Shown here piece by piece: positions 34,197 to 38,203 of a DNA stretch of 38,203 bases. The first letter of the stretch is position 1. Each line of letters begins with the position of its first letter. This DNA comes from Propionivibrio sp. (lineage in GTDB: Bacteria > Pseudomonadota > Gammaproteobacteria > Burkholderiales > Rhodocyclaceae). The notes under the pieces are model-generated. The model was given only the letters and a program-made list of their open reading frames with translations, was not told the DNA's origin and ran no database searches. Location: positions 1 to 38,203 of the forward strand of contig JARKPC010000120.1 of the NCBI GenBank assembly GCA_029975435.1, written 5' to 3'. A program made the translations under genes and the position numbers.

Positions 34197-34833
34197 GGAG
34201 TTTCCTTTCCAGCGATTGGGCGTAATGCGACAGCGGATAGCACAGGATGAAGTAGCCGAGCGCCACCAGGCTATAGACGAGGAAGGGTTGATACGTCGCG
34301 TTGGCGATCATCGAGCCGGTCTTGGTCAGTTCGGCGAAACCGATGATCGACGTGACGGCAGTGCCCTTGACCACCTGCACGGCGAAGCCGACGGTGGGCG
34401 CGATCGACAGGCGCATGGCCTGCGGCAGGATCACGTGGCGCATCTGTTCCCAGTAGGTCATGGCCAGGCAGGAGGAGGCTTCCCACTGGCCGCGCGGCAC
34501 CGCCTCGACGCAGCCGCGCCAGATCTCGGCGAGGAAGGCGCTGGTAAAGAGCGTGAGGCCCAATCCGGCGGCCAGCCAGGCCGGGACATCCAGCCCGAAC
34601 AGCGACAGCCCGAAGAACAGGGTGAATAGCTGCAGCAGCAGCGGGGTGCCCTGGAACAGCTCGATGTGCATCTGCGCCAGCGCACGCGGCGCACGCCACT
34701 TGCCGATGCGCGCCAAGAGTACGAGCAGCCCGGTGGCGCCGCCGAGCACGAAGGCCACGAGCGAGAGCAGCAGCGTGAGCGCGCCGCCGATCAGCAGGTT
34801 GCGCACGATGTCCCACAGCGAAAATGACATCAT
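34183..34833 (-). CDS. Polar amino-acid-type ABC transporter permease, second subunit
   Basis: A 216-residue protein of the HisM/GlnP type with about five helices. The family region ELFQGTPLLLQLFTLFFGL is present, along with FTSAFLAEIWRGCVEAVPRG (EAA-loop start), and QWEASSCLAMTYWEQMRHVI followed by LPQAMRLSIAPT is the ATPase-contact loop. ATG 34833 has GGAGG 8 nt upstream and overlaps the first permease stop by four bases; ATG 34830 is the alternative. Confidence 0.92.
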   Translation of the reverse strand: MMSFSLWDIVRNLLIGGALTLLLSLVAFVLGGATGLLVLLARIGKWRAPRALAQMHIELFQGTPLLLQLFTLFFGLSLFGLDVPAWLAAGLGLTLFTSAFLAEIWRGCVEAVPRGQWEASSCLAMTYWEQMRHVILPQAMRLSIAPTVGFAVQVVKGTAVTSIIGFAELTKTGSMIANATYQPFLVYSLVALGYFILCYPLSHYAQSLERKLHAAR

Positions 34834-35501
34834 CGTGATGGCCTCCGCACGATCAGGTAACGGCCGATGAAGTGCATCGCCTGGCGGATGAGCAGCGCCA
34901 GGGCGAAGTACATGCCGGTGGTCAGGAAATAGGTCTCGAAGGCGCGGAAGTTGCGCGACTGGATGAAGTTGGCGACGAAGGTCAATTCCTCGGTCGAGAT
35001 CTGCGAACACACGGACGAACCGAGCATGGTGATGACGACCTGGCTGGACAGCGCCGGCCAGACCTTGCGCAATGCCGGGCGCAGCATGACGTGCAGGAAG
35101 ATCTGCCAGCGCGTGAACGCCAGCGAATCGGCCGCTTCCAGCTGCCCGCGCGGCGTCGCCTGCAGCCCGGCGCGGATGATCTCGGTGCTGTACGCGCCGA
35201 GATTGAGCACCATGGCCAGGATCGCCGCCTGCCATGCCTCCAGCTTGATGCCGAGCGAGGGCAGGCCGAAGAAGATCAGGAACAGCTGCACCAGGAACGG
35301 CGTGTTGCGGAACAACTCGACGTAGTAGCGGTACAACTCGCCGAACGGACGCACGTTCCACAGGCGGCTGATCGCGCCGGCGATGCCGATGCCGATGCCG
35401 AGCGTGCCGCCGACGACGGTCAGGCCGACGGTGTACGCGACTCCCTGGGCGAGCATGCCGGCGTAGTCGGGGACGAAGGTGAAGTCGAATTGGTAGGACA
35501 T
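34830..35501 (-). CDS. Polar amino-acid-type ABC transporter permease, first subunit
   Basis: A 223-residue permease starting MSYQFDFTFVPDYAGMLAQG, with YYVELFRNTPFLVQLFLIFF, LNLGAYSTEIIRAGLQATPR and the contact loop GQLEAADSLAFTRWQIFLHV followed by MLRPALRKVWPAL. ATG 35501 fits the family; the upstream frame to 35684 is translated from the palindromic repeat. It forms a heterodimer with the next gene's product. Confidence 0.92.
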   Translation of the reverse strand: MSYQFDFTFVPDYAGMLAQGVAYTVGLTVVGGTLGIGIGIAGAISRLWNVRPFGELYRYYVELFRNTPFLVQLFLIFFGLPSLGIKLEAWQAAILAMVLNLGAYSTEIIRAGLQATPRGQLEAADSLAFTRWQIFLHVMLRPALRKVWPALSSQVVITMLGSSVCSQISTEELTFVANFIQSRNFRAFETYFLTTGMYFALALLIRQAMHFIGRYLIVRRPSR

Positions 35502-35544
35502 GGTGGGGTCGGGGTGAATGGCGACGAAGGTATCGGTGCAGTAG

Positions 35545-35645
35545 TTCAACCCCCCCAGCCCCCCCTTGTCAGGGGGGGGCGGCTGGCGGTGGAGCAGCCG
35601 GTCGGTTGTCTCCTCCCCTGACAAGGGGAGGCCGGGAGTGGTTAG
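35545..35645. repeat. Paired C-rich/G-rich palindromic repeat, locus 6
   Basis: TTCAACCCCCCCAGCC..CCCCTTGTCAGGGG faces CTCCCCTGACAAGGGGAG..GGGAGTGGTTAG. It separates the binding-protein gene from its permeases, a position where REP-type structures often dampen downstream expression. Confidence 0.85.
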
Positions 35646-35658
35646 CGGGGCCTCAGGA

Positions 35659-36450
35659 TCACAGATCCCCCGGCAACGCCGCATGCAGCCAGCGCTGCGA
35701 GATCTCGTTCAGCGCACCACTCTTCTTGGCCTTGGCGATGATCTCGTTGACCTTGGCCTGAAGTGCCGCTTCGCCCTTGGCCAGCCCGACGAAGCACGGC
35801 GAGTTCTTGATCAGGAACTTGGTCGAAAGGCGGCGCAGCTTGCTGCGCTCGTTCACCGCCGCTGCCACCACGTTGCCGGTGGCGATCAGTTGGGTCTGGC
35901 CCGAAAGGTAGGCGGTGATCGTCGCGTTGTTGTCCTCGAAGCGCTTGATGTCGGCGCCAGCCGGGGCGATCTTGGAGAGTTCCAGATCCTCGATCGAACC
36001 GCGCGTGACTGAGATGGACTTGCCGACGAGTTCCTCGACCTTGGCCGCCTTGACGTCTTCCGGTCCGAACACGCCGTTGAAGAACGGTGCGTAGGCGGCC
36101 GAGAAGTCGATGACCTTCTCGCGCTCGGCGTTCTTGCCCATGCTGGAGATCACCAGATCGACCTTGCCCGTGGTCAGGAACGGCACGCGGTTGGCGCTGG
36201 ACACCGGGACGAGTTCAACCTTGGCACCCAACTCCTTGCCGATCAGGTTGGCGACGTCGATGTCGTAGCCGCTCGGTTTCATGTCCGCGCCGACGCTGCC
36301 GAAGGGCGGGAAGTCCTGTGGCACGGCGATCTTGATCGTGCCGGACTTGGCGATGTTGCCCAGAACGTCGGCCTTGACGACAGGCGCGAGCGATCCGAGG
36401 GCGACGGCGCCAACCAGCGCCAGGGTGCGGAAGAGACGTTTGCTGCTCAT
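35659..36450 (-). CDS. Periplasmic solute-binding protein of the polar amino-acid ABC transporter
   Basis: A 263-residue protein. Start ATG 36450 (MSSKRLFRTLALVGAVALGS) has GGAG 7 nt upstream and opens a classical signal peptide cut near VKA-DV (~residue 27). The mature part is a family-3 binding protein: GTIKIAVPQDFPPFGSVGAD, KPSGYDIDVANLIGKELGAK, VDLVISSMGKNAEREKVIDF and a hinge near GSIEDLEL. The ligand is not fixed by sequence; the operon suggests allantoate, hydantoin or a related compound. Confidence 0.93.
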   Translation of the reverse strand: MSSKRLFRTLALVGAVALGSLAPVVKADVLGNIAKSGTIKIAVPQDFPPFGSVGADMKPSGYDIDVANLIGKELGAKVELVPVSSANRVPFLTTGKVDLVISSMGKNAEREKVIDFSAAYAPFFNGVFGPEDVKAAKVEELVGKSISVTRGSIEDLELSKIAPAGADIKRFEDNNATITAYLSGQTQLIATGNVVAAAVNERSKLRRLSTKFLIKNSPCFVGLAKGEAALQAKVNEIIAKAKKSGALNEISQRWLHAALPGDL

Positions 36451-36498
36451 GGTGCTTCTCCTATGGTGTTGCAAGAGGTGGGTGCTGCGGGTGTTGCG

Positions 36499-37173
36499 TT
36501 AAGGCTGGAAAAAACGAATCCCGACGCGCGCGGCGGCGCGCAGCAGGTGGGTCTGCATGGCCTGCCGCGCGGCAGCGGGGTCGTGGCTGGCGATGGCGTC
36601 GATCACGGCCAGATGTTCGTCGGCCGTTTCCCAGATGCCTTTTGGATTGGCGAACGGGAGCTGCAGGCTGTAGGCGACCTGCGTCTCGTATTGTTTGAGC
36701 ACCGAGGCGAAGGCTTCGTTGCCTGACAGGCGAGCGATGGCGTGGTGGAATTCCATGTCGCACTGGGCAGCCTCGACGAGATCGAATCGGTGCAGCGCGG
36801 CTTCGAGCCGTGCCTGGATCGCGCGCAATTCCTCGGCGCCGGATTTCGGATCGGCGGCGACCATGCTCGCGGCGGCCGGCTCGAGTACGAAGCGGAACTG
36901 GAAAATGGCCTCGGGGCGCATCCCCGCCGGGTTGGCCGGATAGTCGCCGGCGTCGCGCCCCGTGCCGGCCGTGACGAATACCCCCTTGCCGGCGTGGGAA
37001 CGCACCAGGCCCAGCGCTTCCAGCATGGAAATCGCTTCGCGCAGACAGGCACGGCTGATGCCCAAGGACTCGGCCAGATCGCGCTGCGAAGGCAGGGTTT
37101 TTCCGACGGCGTAGGTGCCGTTGGCGATCAGGCGTTGCAGGTTCTGGGCGGCGACGTTCGACAGGCTGGGCAT
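36499..37173 (-). CDS. GntR-family regulator, FadR/FCD subfamily
   Basis: A 224-residue protein. The winged helix at ~1-68 has KTLPSQRDLAESLGISRACL and REAISMLEALGLVRSHAGKG followed by VFV. The FCD all-helical ligand domain at ~85-220 has FRFVLEPAAASMVA, CDMEFHHAIARLSGNEAFA and EHLAVIDAIASHDPAAARQA, with the Asp and three His positions of the metal site. FCD regulators usually respond to small organic acids. It is first of a co-directional set (regulator, transporter, allantoicase, allA, lrgAB) and a matching operator lies 24 bp upstream of its start, so it probably controls itself and those genes. Confidence 0.92.
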   Translation of the reverse strand: MPSLSNVAAQNLQRLIANGTYAVGKTLPSQRDLAESLGISRACLREAISMLEALGLVRSHAGKGVFVTAGTGRDAGDYPANPAGMRPEAIFQFRFVLEPAAASMVAADPKSGAEELRAIQARLEAALHRFDLVEAAQCDMEFHHAIARLSGNEAFASVLKQYETQVAYSLQLPFANPKGIWETADEHLAVIDAIASHDPAAARQAMQTHLLRAAARVGIRFFQP

Positions 37174-37186
37174 GCTTTTCCTTTGG

Positions 37187-37217
37187 CTGGACTAACTGGT
37201 CGGACCAGTACGGCCAG
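37187..37217 (-). promoter_or_regulatory. GntR/FadR-type operator
   Basis: The inner inverted repeat ACTGGT-CGG-ACCAGT (37195-37209) contains TGGTCGGACCA, the canonical FadR-subfamily operator layout. An outer CTGG / CCAG pair (37187-37190, 37214-37217) shares the same centre at 37202. It lies just upstream of the regulator's ribosome-binding site, so it should mediate autorepression. Binding is inferred. Confidence 0.75.
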
Positions 37218-37404
37218 TTAAAAGCAATCGGTGTGCCATGTGTCTATTGGCGTGGTGTTGTATCGACAAGTGTCTGTTTTTATGAGACTTGTGTTGTTGT
37301 GCTTTGCTGTCAGGCCATGCTCATCGATGGTTGGATTTGCACCAATGTCGTACACGCAGCACTACAAGCAGGCGAAGCCGCGGTCGCGTTTGCGAGTCAG
37401 AGAA

Positions 37405-37430
37405 CGAAAAACGGGGGCCGAAGCCCCCGT
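37405..37430 (-). terminator. Rho-independent terminator downstream of urtA
   Basis: On the minus strand, ACGGGGGC / GCCCCCGT form a perfect 8-bp stem with a UUCG-type tetraloop, followed by TTTTTCGTT. It begins 28 bp after the urtA stop. This ends the urtA transcript and separates it from the GntR unit. The rest of 37174-37404 holds only the operator above and no gene. Confidence 0.85.
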
Positions 37431-37457
37431 CGATGCGTTTCCTGATTCGCCGCGAAA

Positions 37458-38203
37458 TCACTTTCCTTCCGGCTCGTCCTTCTTGGTGTCGTTGCCGGCG
37501 ATGAACGGGCTCCACGGCTGGGCCTTGACCGGGCCGGGCGTTTTCCACACGACGTTGAACTGGCCGTCGGCCTTCACTTCGCCGATGAACACCGACTTGT
37601 GCAGGTGGTGGTTCTTCTCGTCCATCTTGGAGACGATGCCCGACGGCGCCTTGAAGGTCTGGCCGGCCATCGCGGCGATGACCTTGTCGACGTCGGTGCT
37701 CTTGGCCTTCTCGACGGCCTGCTTCCACATGTGGATGCCGATGTAGGTGGCTTCCATCGGGTCGTTGGTGACGACCTTGTCGGCGTTCGGCAGCTTGGCC
37801 TTCTTGGCCCAGTCGCGGTACATCTTCACGAACTTGTCGTTCTCGGGGTTCTTCAGCGACATGAAGTAGTTCCACGAGGCGAGGTGGCCGACCAGCGGCT
37901 TGGTGTCGACGCCGCGCAACTCCTCCTCGCCGACCGAGAACGCGACGACCGGCACATCGGTGGCTTTCAGGCCGGCGTTGCCGAGTTCCTTGTAGAACGG
38001 GACGTTGGAGTCGCCATTGATCGTGGAAACCACCGCCGTCTTCTTGCCTTCGGAGGCGAACTTCTTGATCTTGGCGATGATCGTCTGGTAGTCGCTGTGC
38101 CCGAACGGGGTGTACTCCTCCATGATGTCGGCTTCGGCGACGCCCTTGGACTTCAGGAAGGCGCGCAGGATCTTGTTGGTCGTGCGCGGATAGACGTAGT
38201 CGG
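37458..38203 (-). CDS. urtA: Urea ABC transporter substrate-binding protein UrtA, C-terminal part; runs off the right edge
   Basis: About 248 C-terminal residues are visible, open to the window edge. They include YVYPRTTNKILRAFLKSKGV, IMEEYTPFGHSDYQTIIAKI, VVSTINGDSNVPFYKELGNA, ASWNYFMSLKNPENDKFVK and NDPMEATYIGIHMWKQAVEK, all characteristic of UrtA rather than general LivK-type proteins. It binds urea in the periplasm for UrtBCDE. The N-terminus and signal peptide lie outside the window. It is followed by a strong terminator and is 10 kb from urtB, an unusual split of the normally contiguous urt operon. Confidence 0.95.
   Translation of the reverse strand, partial: DYVYPRTTNKILRAFLKSKGVAEADIMEEYTPFGHSDYQTIIAKIKKFASEGKKTAVVSTINGDSNVPFYKELGNAGLKATDVPVVAFSVGEEELRGVDTKPLVGHLASWNYFMSLKNPENDKFVKMYRDWAKKAKLPNADKVVTNDPMEATYIGIHMWKQAVEKAKSTDVDKVIAAMAGQTFKAPSGIVSKMDEKNHHLHKSVFIGEVKADGQFNVVWKTPGPVKAQPWSPFIAGNDTKKDEPEGK

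Overview
The window looks like a chromosomal segment of a high-GC betaproteobacterium, probably a Rhodocyclales-type organism. That placement is an inference from the codon use, the gene content (urease plus urtABCDE) and the two families of short GC-rich palindromic repeats. No rRNA or tRNA gene was seen, so it cannot be fixed from the sequence alone. Nearly all recognised metabolic genes lie on the minus strand.

Positions 1-9.3 kb are an accessory region of mixed, lower GC. It holds the remnant of an IS3-type element at the left edge, a HAD-fold protein, and a membrane protein whose start region is repeated downstream. Next comes a compact three-gene operon (regulator, DUF4258-like protein, divergent iron-sulfur uracil-DNA-glycosylase-like protein) with a near-consensus promoter. 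A 196-bp direct repeat then brackets a decayed tyrosine recombinase and a VapBC pair. After it come an SRAP (YedK/HMCES) protein and two small hypothetical genes.

Positions 9.3-11.2 kb carry a Cys/Met-metabolism PLP enzyme and an OsmC-like protein. Positions 11.4-27.4 kb form a nitrogen-acquisition block read right to left: urtB, urtC, urtD, urtE (urea ABC importer), ureD, ureA, ureJ/hupE, ureB, ureC, ureE, ureF, a DUF559 nuclease-like gene, ureG. It ends with a very large NCS1-permease/histidine-kinase/receiver fusion and its LuxR-type response regulator. Together these import urea, assemble nickel urease, release ammonia, and probably sense a purine- or hydantoin-like compound.

Positions 27.4-37.4 kb separate urtB from urtA, whose 3' part is at the right edge. 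This stretch contains a low-GC HEPN-like gene, a cupin and an FAH-family enzyme on the plus strand. On the minus strand it has a GntR/FadR-type regulator with a clear operator, a polar amino-acid-type ABC transporter, allantoicase, ureidoglycolate lyase and an LrgAB pair. Allantoicase and ureidoglycolate lyase yield urea and glyoxylate, so this block probably feeds the urease and urea-uptake genes on either side.

The whole urease/allantoin half is studded with repeats. They include paired C-rich/G-rich palindromes in at least six gaps, a second REP-like family, a 530-bp imperfect inverted repeat between urtD and urtE, and small in-gene duplications (urtE, 5' end of urtC). The observations I rate highest are the transporter-kinase fusion, the glycosylase-like operon, and the link between allantoin catabolism and LrgAB.
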